Positions 44,985 to 57,029 of a stretch of DNA of 64,000 nucleotides are shown in pieces (within the stretch, counting starts at the first letter, position 1; each line of letters starts with the position of its first letter). The stretch comes from Callorhinus ursinus (taxonomy: Eukaryota > Chordata > Mammalia > Carnivora > Otariidae): positions 2,305,113-2,369,112 of the forward strand of contig NW_020312968.1 in assembly GCF_003265705.1 (NCBI RefSeq), read 5' to 3'. Below the pieces are notes generated by a model that was given only the letters and a program-made list of their open reading frames with translations, did no database searches and was not told the DNA's origin. The translations under genes were made by a program, and so were the position numbers.

Positions 44985-47900
44985 TTGAGATTTTTCTTGT
45001 TTCTTGAGGTAGGCCGATATTGCTGTAAACTTCCCTCTTAGAACTGCTTTTGCTACATCCCAAAGATTTTGGATCGTTGTTTTCATTTTCATTAGTCTTG
45101 GTGTCTTTTTTGATTTCCTCTTTGATTTATTGGTTGGCCCATTCATTGCTTAGTAGCATGGTATGTAGCCTCCGTGTACTTGTGTTCTTTCCAAATTTTT
45201 TCTTGAAATTGACTTCTGGTTTCATACCTTTGTGGTCAGAAAAGATGCATGATAGGATTCAATTCTTCTTGAATTTGTTGAGACTTGTGGCCTAACATGA
45301 TCTATCCTGGAGAATGTGCCATGTACACTTTAAAAGAATGTGTATTCTGTTATTTTTGGAGGGAGTGTTGTGTATAGATCTGTTATGTCCATCTGGTCTA
45401 ATGTGTCTTTCAAAGCTACTGTTTCCTTGTTGATTTTTCTGTCTGGATGATCTATCCATTGACGTAAGTTGGGTATTAAAGTCTCCTACTATTAGTGTAT
45501 TCCTGTTGATTGCTTCCTTTATGTCTGTTAATAGTTGCTTTATGTATTTAGGTGCTCCCATGTTGGGTGCATAGATACTTAAAGGGAACAACCCAACAAG
45601 AGGATATAACAATTTTATCATTATGTAGTCTCCTTCTCTGCTTCTTGCTACAGTCTTTGTTTTAAAGTCTATTTTGTCTGATACAAGTATTGCTACCCCA
45701 GCTTTCTTGTTTTCATTTGCATGGTGAATGTTTTTCCATCTCTTCACTTTGAATCTGCATGTCTTTAGGTCTCAAGTGAGTTTCCTATAGGCAGCATGTA
45801 AATGAATCTTGATTTTTTTTTTTATCCATTCAGTCACCCTGTATGTTTTGATTAGAGCATTTAGTCTATTTACATTCAAATTCATTATTGATAGACATGT
45901 ACTTATTGCTATTTTGTTACTTGTTTTGTGGTGGTTTTTGCAGTTCTATTCCTTTTTTCTTTTGCTCTCTTTGCGGTTTGATGGCTACCTTTAGTGTTAG
46001 GTTTGGATTCCTTTCTCTTCTTGTGTGTGTATCTATTACAGATTTTTGACTTGTGGTTACCATTAGGTTCATATAAAACATCTTCACATACAGCAGTCTA
46101 TCTTAAGTTGATGGTCACTTAAATTTAAACCCATTCTAAAAGCACTGAAATCTTTACTCTGTCCCCCCAATCTTATATGTTTGTCCTATTTTACATCCTT
46201 ATTTTGTGAATTCCCTTGACTGATTTTTGTAGATATGATTTTTTTTAATGCTCTGTATTTTAAATGCCATACTGGTTTTATAAGTGATTAATCTACTACC
46301 TTTATTATGTGTTTGCGTATTTTTCATAATTTTCCTACTTCCATTTATGGCCTTTTCTCTCCACTTAAAGGGTTCCCTTTAAAATTTCTTGTAAGTTTGG
46401 TTTAGTGGTGATGATTTCTTTTAACTTTTGTTTGGCTGGGAAACTCTTTACCTCCCCTTCTATTCTGAATGATAGCCTTGCCAGGTGGAGTATTCGTGGT
46501 TGCATTTTCTTTCTTTCTTTCTTTCTTTTCTTTTTTTTCTTTCTTTCAGCAATTTTTAGGCCAGAAGGGAGTAGCATGGTACATTGAAAGTTTCTGCTGA
46601 TAAATCAGCTGAGAGCCTTAAGGGGTTTCCCATGTATGTAACTGTTTTGCTGCTTTTCAAATTCCCTTTATCATTACTTTTTGCCATTTTAGTTATGTGT
46701 GTTGGTGTGCATCTCCTTGTGTTAAGTTTCTTAGGGGCTTTCTGTGCTTCCTGGGTCTGAATGTCTATTCTCTAAAACTATGGATGTTTTCAGCTATTAT
46801 TTCTTCAAATAAGTTTTCTGCCATCTTCTCTCTCTCTCTCTCCTTCTGGGATCCTTATAATGCAAATGTTACCATGCTTCCTGATGTTGCTGAGTTGCCT
46901 TAACTTTTTTTTTTTTTTTTTTTTTTTTGGCTGTTCAGCTTGGTTGCTTTCCATTACTCTGTCTTCCAGATCGCTGATCCCTTCTTCTGTATCCTGTAAT
47001 GTGCTCTTGATTCTCTCTGGTGTGTTTTTAAACTTCAGTTACTGAGTTTGTCTCTGACTGGTACTTATATTGTTAAACTTTGTGTTGAAGACCTCACTGA
47101 GATCCTCTGCTCTTAGGTCCAGTGAGTATCTTTATAAACATGATTTTGAATTTTTTTTGATCAGGCATATTGCTTATCTCTGTTTAATTTAGCTTTTTAG
47201 CTAGGATTCTTCTGTTCTTTCATTCAGGACATATTCCTCTGTCTCCTCATTTTGTGTCTCTGTGTTTCTATGTGTTAGGAAGGTCAGGAACATCTCCTGA
47301 TCTTGAAAGTAGTGGCCTTATGATAAAGAGGGCCTGTGGTGCCCTGTAGCACAGTGTTCCTTGGTCACCAGAACCAGGGGCACCAGGGGTGTCAGCTGTG
47401 TGGGTTGTATGTGCCCTAGCATTGTGGCTGAGTGGTATTTGCCTTCAGTCCAGTCAGCAGCAATGATCTGCTTCACCTACTCTGTGTACACTGGGCAGTT
47501 TGGGTCCCTGTGCTGTTGAGGATCCTGTCTGAGGTGACTTGAGGCTCATAGGTGGGGGGGGGGTGTCAGCATTCAGGCTACCTGTCTCCACTCAGTCTGT
47601 CTGTTGTAGTTGTGTGCACACTGAATGGTAGGGCATTTTGTGTGTGCTCCCCCCCTCCCCAGGCTTTCCTTGGTGGTAGTGTGGCCATGACACCAGATAC
47701 TCTCCTGGGCCAGAGTAGCACCAGACAGGGCACTTCCTGTGCTGCCAACTAAAAGGCTGGGCTGCTGGAACTGTGGCTGTGCAGGTGTGTGTTATCTCCC
47801 CCTCTCTCGAGGGCAGTAGGCTCTCTGGAGTGGTGCTAGTCCCTTCTAGGGCTGCTGGCTGGGTGTGTGGGGGCAGGAGCTGCTTTGGAGGAATGTCTGC

Positions 47901-48652
47901 CAAGTGGGGCAGGTTGGATGGGCAAGTCTACAGAGGAATGCAGGGCCAGGCACACAGTCCTGGCAAGATAGGTGGAGAGTGTTTGCACTGGTTCCTGCAG
48001 GTGTCTAGCTATGTAGGCTTGGGGAGGGAAGAGAAATGGTTCCCAACCTCACATAGGTTTTTAGAGAAGTCTTCTGAAGATCCCTGCCCCTCTACGGCAC
48101 GGTTCTGAGCTTAGTGCATATATACCCCAGGCTCTTTTCAAACTGCTCCTTCTATGCTGTGTCCCAGCAGGGTTATTTGTTAGGCTGGTTCTTTAAGGGC
48201 AGGAACCCAGCTTCTTATTGCCCTCTGGCTCTCCTGGAGCTAAACCTACTGACTTTTAAAAGTACCTGAAGCTAAGCCCCACTGATTTTTAAAAGCTCAC
48301 ACACTGATTTTTCAAATCCAAATGTTACGGGGACTTGTCTTCCCAGTGTGGGTCCCCTGTGCCTGGAGTGGGCCTGATCCTCTGACTTCTCCCTACTTGT
48401 AGCATTCCCTCCCATTTGTAATTAGTCTTCCCAGAGGTTTGGTTCTCCGCGGGGTCTCTGCCCCTCCTACCCTTTTCAGTGTGGCTGCCTCTCTCCCATT
48501 AACTGAGGAAGGTCTGGTCTGCCAGTCTTCAGGCTGTTGTCAGAGTTAGCTCCACCTGTGGACCTGTGATCTCGGTGTAGTCTGTGGGATGAGGTAAGCT
48601 CAGGATTCTCCTCCTCTGCCATCTTCGGGACCTCCTCTACGTTGCTTTTTTT
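44985..48652 (-). mobile_element. L1, 5' portion only (5' UTR, ORF1 region, ORF2 endonuclease)
   Basis: Reading leftward from about 48640: 5' UTR starting near GAAGATGGCAGAGGAGGAG, about 1.5 kb of 5' UTR-like sequence, a decayed ORF1 region, then ORF2. A 151-codon open piece (45747-45292) contains the endonuclease motifs KKAGVAILVSD, SIYAPNMGAP and GDFNT. A second piece (about 45146-44985) carries the [12 protein letters not shown] block. The copy then stops, so the reverse transcriptase, cysteine region and 3' tail are absent. This is the opposite of ordinary 5' truncation. An expanded (TTTC)n run lies at 46508-46548. Confidence 0.88.
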
Positions 48653-48830
48653 TTTTAAATAGTGCTCCTCCTGGTTTGAAACTCTTTCTGACAGTGTATT
48701 TACTGTCTTCCCTTCTAGTCTCTCCACTTGCTGAGTGTAGGGACTATTGGAACCAGTGACTCCTTAGCATTTTGTACAGTGCCTGGGTGTTCCAGGAACA
48801 TTTGCTGAATAAACAAATATATTGCCACAT
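48653..48830 (+). mobile_element. L2 3' end, downstream part of the split copy
   Basis: GTATTTACTGTCTTCCC...GCATTTTGTACAGTGCCTGGGTGTTCCAGGAACATTTGCTGAATAAAC is the L2 3' terminus, in the same orientation as 44098-44984. Confidence 0.8.
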
Positions 48831-48894
48831 AGTATCAACACATCACATAAAAGAAGCGATATTTTAATCTCAAGATGTGTCAAAGGTTTATTCT

Positions 48895-49096
48895 TTTTTT
48901 TTTTTTTTTTAAGATTATTTATTTGACAGAGAGAGAGAGACACAGCGAGAGAGGGAACACAAGCAGGGGGAGTGGGAGAAGGAGAAGCAGGCTTCCCGCG
49001 GAGCAGGGAGCCCGATGTGGGGCTCGATCCCAGGACCCTGGGACCATGATCTGAGCTGAAGGCAGATGATTAACCACTGAGCCACCCACGCACCCC
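48895..49096 (-). mobile_element. can-SINE
   Basis: T-run and AAGATTATTTATTTGACAGAG on the left, GAGCCACCCACGCACCCC on the right. Direct repeats TCAAAGGTTTATTCT (48880-48894) and TCAAAGGCTTATTCT (49097-49111). Confidence 0.95.
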
Positions 49097-49111
49097 TCAA
49101 AGGCTTATTCT

Positions 49112-49714
49112 TAATAGAATATAGCATTTTAAATTGAATAAATATCTGACTGTCCTTTTTAAACTTTTACTTTAAGACTAATGAACTTCATTACATACTG
49201 ACATTGGATTGTGGGCTGATGTTCTGGAACCAATGATTGATTGCATGTGTCTTATTTGTTTTCTAAGCTTTCAGATTTAGGCACAGAAGTAAATACTTGC
49301 AATATTAAAACTATTTTTACTTTGTTAAAAAGAAAACCACTGGCCCAAACTGACGTCACTTAGGTTAAGGCCTTAAGTTAGTAAATCAAGACTTAATACC
49401 TGACTTAATTGCAGTTTCACTCCCCCTAGAAATGTAACCTTTATCCAGTCCATGTTGGTTAACACGGGAATTTCCTGGTCAGCACTAAGAAATTCACTAA
49501 TAGACCCCTTCCATTCCTCGTAAGAGGGCAACCTTGCCTAAAACAACAGATTCTTGGCTAATAATTTCCTTTTTCCCCACTTCCTTTTTCCCCACTTCCT
49601 TTCTGCCTTTAAAAACCTTTTATGTAGCCCTTTGGAGCTCCCTTTTATTTACCAGGTGTGATGCTGTTCAATTCATGAATCAGTTAATACAACCAATTAG
49701 ATATTTAAAATTTA
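49112..49714. other. Intron 1, unassigned
   Basis: No exon or named repeat. A short tandem duplication of TTCCTTTTTCCCCAC lies at about 49566-49596. Confidence 0.45.
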
Positions 49715-49730
49715 CCGTGTTGAATTTTTA

Positions 49731-49940
49731 TTTATTTTTATTTTATTTTTTATTGTTATGTTAATCACCATATATTACATCATTAGTTTTTGATGCAGTG
49801 TTCCATGATTCATTGTTTGTTCATAACACCCAGTGCACCATGCAAAACGTGCCCTCCTCAATACCCATCACCAGGCTAACCCATCCCCCCACCCCCCTAC
49901 CCTCTAGAACCCTCAGTTTGTTTTTCAGAGTCCATCATCT
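49731..49940 (-). mobile_element. L1 3' terminus with a 16-bp perfect target-site duplication
   Basis: T-rich tail on the left, then ACATCATTAGTTTTTGATGCAGTGTTCCATGATTC...CACCCAGTGCACCATGC...ATCACCAGGCTAACCCATCC, the reverse L1 3' UTR. CCGTGTTGAATTTTTA occurs at 49715-49730 and 49941-49956. Confidence 0.97.
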
Positions 49941-49956
49941 CCGTGTTGAATTTTTA

Positions 49957-50481
49957 ACAACTTGAAGAGTGCCATGTTTGTAGCAGAGACTGCTAGCAGT
50001 CTCTGGAGTATCTGTTCTTCCTCCTTCTGTCATAATAGAAATTTTACCTGGGCACATGGACACCCCACTAAAGACTATTTTATTTATTTGTAAACCAAAG
50101 CATCACTTATTCCTTTATTCCGTTTTTTACTATTAAAAAAAAAATCTTACCTAATTTTAACTCACTGGATTCTGTATGCCCTCCCACCTGCAGTGGCGAC
50201 TATTTTCTTCTCTACCTAATATGTGTTAAAGAGATTCTATACTTTTTAAGCTCTTCTGTCTTGAGACTATCATTTCTTTCACTGTCCCTGAACTTTAAAG
50301 AGGAACAATTCAGATCAGACTCAGGAGATGAGACAGATGAGGTCATTTCTTAATGCTTGTCTGTATTCTGCTTTTGGATATGCTGAGTTTGAACGCATCA
50401 GTCTAATACTGTTTACACAATTTTTTCCCTTTCTATGGAAACATTAGGCCATTTAAGAATGATTTTTTAAAAGCAAGATGA
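49957..50481. other. Intron 1, unassigned
   Basis: No repeat or exon recognised. Confidence 0.4.
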
Positions 50482-50690
50482 GGGGCACGTGGGTAGCACG
50501 CTGGGTTAAGGGCCTGACTCTTATTTTCGGCTTAGGTCATGATCCTAGGATCATGAGATGGAGCCCTGAATTGGGCGCCGCCCTGGGCCTGGAGCCTGCT
50601 TAGGATTCTCCGTCTCCCTCCACTCCCCCACCCCACCCCTCCCCTGCTCATGCTCATGCTCGCTCGCTCTCAAAAATAAATACATAAAGA
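50482..50690 (+). mobile_element. can-SINE (older, diverged)
   Basis: GGGGCACGTGGGTAGCACGC head, TGATCCTAGGATCATGAG body, and a GCTCATGCTCATGCTCGCTCGC tail repeat. Flanks AAGCAAGATGA and AAACAAGATGA are a probable target repeat. Confidence 0.92.
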
Positions 50691-51634
50691 AGAAACAAGA
50701 TGAAATGGAGTGAATTAAATACAAAGTCTTAATCACAAATCATGAACTACCAAAAACTCCACACCAGCTGCAAACCTTCGCAGCAAGTACTTGGGTTAAA
50801 TGCTGCTGCTTCTAAAATGTCTAAAAGTTGATTGAGTCCCTCCTTTTAATATCTTCTCTTTGTCGCTGTGGAATTGTGGACTAGCTATAGGTAGCTCATG
50901 CATGAGAAAACTGCTTGAACTTTCGCTGACCATTTTCAAATGACCATTCAGTTAAGGTAATGAGTGAATTTTTCTTCCTTGCCTAATCATTTGTGTCAGC
51001 ATTAGGGGATGGACAGGTGGAGAAAATGAGGGGGAAGCTCTGGCTTACTTGATATAAGCTCTTCAGGATAAGACTGGACAGTAAAGGTAACCGCTATCAA
51101 TGCGGGATGGCCCCAGTGGAACAAATTTATCCCATGTGTGTGGGTGTGTGGAGTCACACATGCACATATACCATCACCACCACCAGCTAATTTGAAATCA
51201 ATTAGCACTGACAAGGCAATTTGAATTTGTTGTTAGACTTAAACCACTTCTGTCTCCAATAGAGTTGTATCTTGGTACAAACCGGAAAATGGCCAGAAAA
51301 GTTATTACCCAGGAAAAGTATATTCATTTGTTTAAAGTGTTCATCTTGAGCATCTGAATTTCTGTCTGAAGTCCTCTTCCTCTTTAAGGAGAACCGTGTT
51401 GGCCAAAACAAAGGGTTTTGTGTCTGTTGTGATTATGAAAACTCAGTATCTTTTATCTCCTCGAGCTATAATTAGAAATATTTCTAATTTGTGTTTTTTC
51501 CAGAATTCTAAACATTCCTTATTAGACTTGCTGCGTTGCCTGTTTAATGAATTGCTTTCCCCCTTAATACTTTTAAACTTTCAAGTACCCAAAAAAGCTG
51601 GATGTTGTCAAAGCCTTGTAGATGAGTTGCCAAA
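50691..51634. other. Intron 1, unassigned
   Basis: No repeat or exon recognised. Confidence 0.4.
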
Positions 51635-51770
51635 AATCTTTGGTATGAATCCCAGTTTGGCTTTTCATTTGTAGTGTGACCTTGGGCAAGTCACAAAATC
51701 ATAGAGGCTCCTCATCCATAAAACGAGAAGGCTGGATTGAGCAGTCTATAAATTCTTCTAGGTCTGAGTT
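51635..51770 (+). mobile_element. MIR fragment
   Basis: AATCCCAGTTTGGC...GTGTGACCTTGGGCAAGTCAC...CCTCATCCATAAAACGAGAAGG is the central MIR core in + orientation. Confidence 0.8.
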
Positions 51771-51830
51771 GCCATGATAACTCTTCAATCATAGAGAAAG
51801 TGTTAGTTACCTTGATCACTTAGGATAGAC

Positions 51831-51832
<2 letters not shown>

Positions 51833-51886
<54 letters not shown>
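51833..51886. repeat. (TG)n microsatellite
   Basis: About 27 uninterrupted TG units, likely polymorphic in length. Confidence 0.98.
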
Positions 51887-52234
51887 GCGTGCCTCCAGTA
51901 CAACAAAATATCTGGTTGCTGTTTGCCTTGGTGGTAAGTGGCAGAAAGTTCTTCGTATTCCTTTGTTCTCTGTATTTAAATTTTCATGTAACATGAGACT
52001 TCCTATAAGCAATAATCTCAGGGTATTAGAACAGGTTTGTCAGGGATAGAAATGTATTGCACTGGTAATCTGACCAGAACTTCTGTTGTTAGAAATCTCC
52101 TTTGATGTAAAAATGATTCCTAAACTAACACTATTTGTCATTAGCCAGAAGCCTTCCAGCCTTCAATTTATTTTAGAGTAGAAGAACATTTTAATAATAA
52201 CAGCAGTAAACTTAAAAACCCCTTAGAATCATAT

Positions 52235-52432
52235 CTGGCATATAGTCAGTGTTACATATCTATTAGTTGATTTCATCTTTGCAAGTTAGTGAGATATGCG
52301 ATAAACTTTTTTCCATAATATTGATGTGGAAACTGAGGTAAAGAAAGATGAAATGAGCTGTCCAGAGTCACTCAGTGTGGGGCTGGGATTTGATTGACCC
52401 AGGCAGTTTGGTTCTAGGAATTCCTTACTCTT
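52235..52432 (-). mobile_element. MIR, interrupted by a SINE
   Basis: GATGTGGAAACTGAGGTAAAG...CAGAGTCACTCAGTGTGGGGCTGGGATTTGA is reverse MIR. It appears to continue after the SINE at about 52667-52685. Confidence 0.65.
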
Positions 52433-52650
52433 TTTTTTTTTTTTTTTTTTTTTTTCCTTTTTTTTTTTTTTTTAAGATTTTATTTATTTATCAGAGAAAG
52501 AGAGCACACAAGCAAGGGGAGTAGCAGGCAGAGGGAGAAGCAGACTTCCCACTGAGCAGGGAGCCCAATGTCAGTCTTGATCCCAGGACCCCGGGATCAT
52601 GACCTGAACCAAAGGCAGCTGCTTAACCGAATGAGCCACCCAGGTGTCCC
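52433..52650 (-). mobile_element. can-SINE with a 16-bp perfect target-site duplication
   Basis: Long T run (about 52431-52472), AAGATTTTATTTATTTATCAGAG, and GAGCCACCCAGGTGTCCC head at right. GGAATTCCTTACTCTT occurs at 52417-52432 and 52651-52666. Confidence 0.97.
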
Positions 52651-52827
52651 GGAATTCCTTACTCTTACCACTCTTTCCTACTGCCCCTGGGAAAGAACTT
52701 ACCGTAGAGCATCCATGACTGGGTTGGGAATTGGAAATAAGTCTGAATGGAGGCAGTGGTCTGGTGTGTGTGTGTGGTCCTGTGTCTTCCATTGCAGTGC
52801 AGTGTGTCTTTGGGTTAGTCCTTTAAT

Positions 52828-53165
52828 CTCACTGAACCAGTGCTATCCAATGGAAATAGAATGTTACCTGGAAGAGTGAGCCACACATGCAGTTTAAAAC
52901 TTTGAAGTAGTCACATTAAAAAAATAATAAAAGAACTGGCAAAATTGATTTTAATAATGTATTCTATTTAACCCAATGTCACTATAATTACTCAACATGT
53001 AATCAATACTATTTAGAAATGAAATCTATTTTCTCATATTAAATCTATGAAATCTGATGTATATTTTACATTCAAGCACATCTCAATTCAGATGACCCAC
53101 ATTTTAAGTGTTCATTGGCCCCATTTGGTTAGTAGCTACTGGATTGGATTACACAGCTCTGAACT
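52828..53165 (+). mobile_element. hAT-type DNA transposon with both ends
   Basis: CCAGTGCTATCCAATGGAA at the left and GGATTGGATTACACAGCTC at the right are imperfect inverted ends. The interior (GAAGTAGTCACATTAAAA, TTTAACCCAATGTC, CATCTCAATTCAGATGACCC) matches the pieces at 8870 and 23046. Non-autonomous. Confidence 0.7.
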
Positions 53166-53458
53166 CTTGAGAGCTACCATAAAATGAGACCATGGTGATG
53201 GATGATCTCTAAAATGTCAGCTCTGAAATTCTAGAAATCTATCATGAGAAGTATCTCTATCCCTTAAATGATTTACCATGAGATTACATGTTTCTTCTCT
53301 GCTTAAGTAGCATGGAGAATGCACTTTAAGGTAAAATTAAAGCATCAGAAAGGCAATGTAATGTCAAAATAATGTGTGCATATCAAAGAAGGAATTTCAA
53401 CAAGTGAACATGCTCTAGTGAGTTAAAAAAAAAACAAAACAAAACCCTTCTACAAATC

Positions 53459-54290
53459 TCCAAGAGCTTACTGTGGGCCAGGTCCTGGACATGTGGGATT
53501 CAGAAGAGAATAATGCGTAGCCTCTGCCTTCATGGTGCTTAGGCTGAAGTGCAACAATACATAGATGTGTGGATGATTTTAGGTTAGCTAAGTACTGTGA
53601 AGAAAAATAAAGGGGAGCAAGGGGTTGGAGAGTAGAGACTGAAGACCCCGGGGATTGGCGGATCTAGTTTTAATAGGAAGGCTTCTCTGAGGAGGTGACT
53701 ATTGAAGGGGGGTGGGGTTGAGAGAAGGGACAAGCTATGTGAAGACCTAGGAAACAGTGTACCAGGCATGACACAGCGATTTAACCTGGAAGACCGCCTG
53801 AGGTGGAAGTGAGCTCTGTGGTTTTGAGAAAGAGCCAAAGGCATTGTGTTGAGTTGAGTGAGAGGAGGTGACAGAAGGCATGGTTGGGGAAGTAGGAGTT
53901 CAGATTTCATTACAAGTGCAGTGGAAGGCAAGGGAGAACAAAGGTTGCCAGAGGGAGGTGATTTGATTTGATTGTTTTTATGAAGAAAACCTGTGACTGT
54001 TGGACAAAGAATAGACTGTTTAATCAGAGTGGAAGCAGGAAGACCAATCAAGATGCTATGGTATAGTCTAGGTGTCCTGTCATGGTGACTTGGACTAGCA
54101 TGGGAATTACAGAGTTTGATTGAGTTGGTTAGACTTTGTATATGTGTTGAAGGTAGACTTGATTGAAGGTATTGGTAGATGGCCCAGGGGGATGCAAAGA
54201 CAGAATCAAAGTGATTCCTGGGTTTTGGCTTGAGTGACTGGGTCAGTAATGGTGCCATTTATGTAGATGGGTGAGAGTGAAGAAAAAACA
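53459..54290 (-). mobile_element. L2 LINE, 3' half, with a long open frame
   Basis: TTACTGTGGGCCAGGTCCTGG, GCTTCTCTGAGGAGGTGACT, GAAGCAGGAAGACCAATCAAGATGC and GTGATTCCTGGGTTTTGGCTTGAGTGAC are L2 landmarks in reverse. A 224-codon - strand frame (54258-53584) keeps fragments of the L2 protein (GLPASTL, HLLREAFL) but in a shifted reading. It is a fossil, not a host gene. Confidence 0.88.
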
Positions 54291-54468
54291 GGTTTAGCAG
54301 CAACCAGGTTGTACGAGGGACAGGGAATCAACAGTTCTCTTTTCAGACCTGCAGACTGATGGGTTTATATAAATGTAGATAACAGGCTTGAAATTGGGGA
54401 CGAGATTTATTGTCTTCATCTTAGGTATTCAGAGAGAGGACTTTGCTGTGACACAGAGCAGGAAGTAG

Positions 54469-54690
54469 TGGGGATTCCTTGGTGGCTCAGTCAGTTAAGC
54501 ATCTGACTTTTGATTTGGGCTCAGGTCATGATCTCAGGGTCGTGAGAACAAGCCCCAAGTCAGTCTCTGCGCTGAGCATGGAGCCTGCTTAATATTCTCC
54601 CTCTGCTCCTCCTCCCTCCTCACGTGAGCTCACTTGTGCGAGTGCTCGCTCGCTCGCTCGCTCGCGCTCTCTCTCTCCCAAAACAAACAA
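54469..54690 (+). mobile_element. can-SINE (older) with (GCTC)n tail
   Basis: GGGATTCCTTGGTGGCTCAG head, GGTCGTGAGAACAAGCCCC body, and (CTCG)n/(CT)n near 54640-54678. Confidence 0.93.
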
Positions 54691-54946
54691 ACTGGAAGTC
54701 GGGCTATGGTTTCATCTGGGCACTGACTTTGTTTCCGTTGGGATAAAGATGAGGCCTTTATGATTCTGAGCCTTGGATGGTGATATAAATGACAGGGCCG
54801 GGAATCGTGACTTAAATAAAGAAATGTTTTCCCTCTAGTACTATAGGATCTTGGTTCTGTGCTTGAGAAAGAGCTGTAACCAGTGCTGGTAATCAGCTGG
54901 TGAGCATGACCGTGCATGTACTAGGTGTTAAACACTGATGTATTCT
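54691..54946. other. Intron 1, unassigned
   Basis: Short spacer between two SINEs, with nothing recognised. Confidence 0.4.
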
Positions 54947-55141
54947 TTTTTTTTTTTTTTTTAAGATTTTATTTATTTGACAGAGAGACACAGAGAGGGA
55001 ACACAAGCAGGGGGGAGTGGGAGAGGGAGAAGCAGGCTTCCTGCGGAGCAGGGAGCCCGATGTGGGGCTTGATCCCAGGACCCCAGGATCATGACCTGAG
55101 CCGAAGACAGACACTCAATGACTGAGCCACCCACGCGCCCC
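54947..55141 (-). mobile_element. can-SINE (young type)
   Basis: T run and AAGATTTTATTTATTTGACAGAG on the left, GAGCCACCCACGCGCCCC on the right. Imperfect direct repeats begin AACACTGAT at 54931 and 55142. Confidence 0.95.
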
Positions 55142-55158
55142 AACACTGATAAATTCTT

Positions 55159-56149
55159 ATGCTAATTGGTAAATAGCCATTAGCCAGAGTGCCCTCTCCC
55201 CCTGAGGCTATCAACCTCTCCGTCAGGGCCTCACCTCTAGAATACTCTAGATTTTACCTTACTAAGTAATGCCTCACACTGCAGTTAGCTTCCTTGGCTC
55301 CATTCCAGCCACTAGAGTGGAATCGCCTCTGTTCTGATTGGTCAGTGCTCCTGCCATATGCATTGCTAATCTTGTGAATATCACCCATGGTTCTACCCTT
55401 GGTAGGCCACGACCAAGCCATTTGAATGTGGAAGAAACACCTTCTTGAATCAGTCACTTGCAAAAAAAAAAAAAAATCCAGAATGGTGATATCTTTGATC
55501 TCTCATGTGAATTATGTTTCCACTTACTTTATTGCTCTGTGAGTATTGCACATGTTTTATAGTAGCCACTGGTGAGGTTGACAAGGTCTTACATGCTTAA
55601 ATTACTTGTATCCTGGCGTAAATACTACAGATTGAACACTCCCCATATTACTCCATGACTAAGAACTATGAATTTTCAGACAGAACTTTTATTCTTTCAT
55701 TTCACATTTATACCATAAAATGTAGCTCCAAGGTGGAGATAGGAAATACTGGAGTTGTGATAAGGAAACAGAAGATCTTTCTTGCTCCCTTTGACTCTAT
55801 GCTATATCTTGTACTTTGGGCTTTCTATGATTAAAAAAATGAAAATAACACCAAAAGAACTGATGAATCTGTACTACTTGGAAGGCTTGCATTCACAGTG
55901 AAGTTTTGAGTATAGTAAAAATTCTTCACTCATTATTTAAACAAATATACTTATGTGTATATATAACCTAAATATAATATGCAATATTCTGTGTAATGCT
56001 ATGTACTTCATTTTCAACCACCAACATTGAGTTGGGAGGTTGTAAGTATAAACTGTATATGATGATATCTTTTTCTGTAGTCCTGTTTGAGGCCATTAGC
56101 TACACAGAGCTGAACTACAAGATGAACAGTGCCCTGTGGTTTGAGTCAC
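55159..56149. other. Intron 1, unassigned
   Basis: No exon or repeat recognised. An A run of 14 lies at about 55463-55476. Confidence 0.4.
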
Positions 56150-56300
56150 CATTTAGGGGAAAGCTGCCCAACTATGAACATGTACATTGGATTTGATATG
56201 AGTGAAAAATAAGTTTTCCACTATGCTAAGTCACCAAGATCTTGGGTTTTATTTGTTACCGCAACAGAGCCTAGCCTACTCTAATTGTCTATTTCTAAAC
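56150..56300 (+). mobile_element. Possible MLT1-type LTR 3' end
   Basis: CTAAGTCACCAAGATCTTGGGTTTTATTTGTTACCGCAACAGAGCCTAGCC resembles the 3' end of an old MaLR LTR. The rest is too diverged to classify. Confidence 0.45.
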
Positions 56301-57029
56301 AAGGGCAGCGATAACAGCTCTGCTCCTCTCACTGACTACTCTGTTAGCTGCTGTTTCTTCCCTTATACTGTGGGAGGAACAGTTGCTAATCTTTAGCGAG
56401 TATGTTGCTCTCATCCCCAACATGTTTTTCCAACTGGATCGAAATTCTTAATGATGCTATTTTGTTCAAAGAGAAGCCGGTGGGGGGCAGAGGGAGCATT
56501 GGGAACAATTTAGTAGCAAATGATCAGCACATACCAAATTATAATGGAATTTTCCTGAAGCCAGTTGATGGTCTACAAGCCCATGAATGAGCGAGTGTTT
56601 GTCTTCCTTTCTTTTGCCTGTGTGTCTTTGTATTTGCTTACATTTAAGATTTTGGTTATTTGCAGGTTTTTATGTTTTTATTTATTACACATTTTGCCTG
56701 GTTTTAGACTCTAATAGCATGAGATCTCTCAGGGAGGATTTTAGCCTTGCTAGATACAGATTGTGTTTGGAGCTGCCTACATTTTCAGGTTGGTAGAAAT
56801 GATCTGGAATAGGATCCTGGGGGAAACATTTTCCATAGTTGTGTCACCTCGGCTACCTGCTAGCCATGGTCTCGGTGAGTATTTTGTTTTATGTTTCTGT
56901 GAGTGGGTGTCATCTTATATTTTTTCCTGTCAGACACAAAATGGTAGATTGTGTTAGGAGCTCAGTTTTTCTATATCCCGTCCGTTACTTATTGTCTATA
57001 TGACCCTTGATGAGTAATGAGTAATTTAA
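56301..57029. other. Intron 1, unassigned
   Basis: No repeat or exon recognised. Confidence 0.4.
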
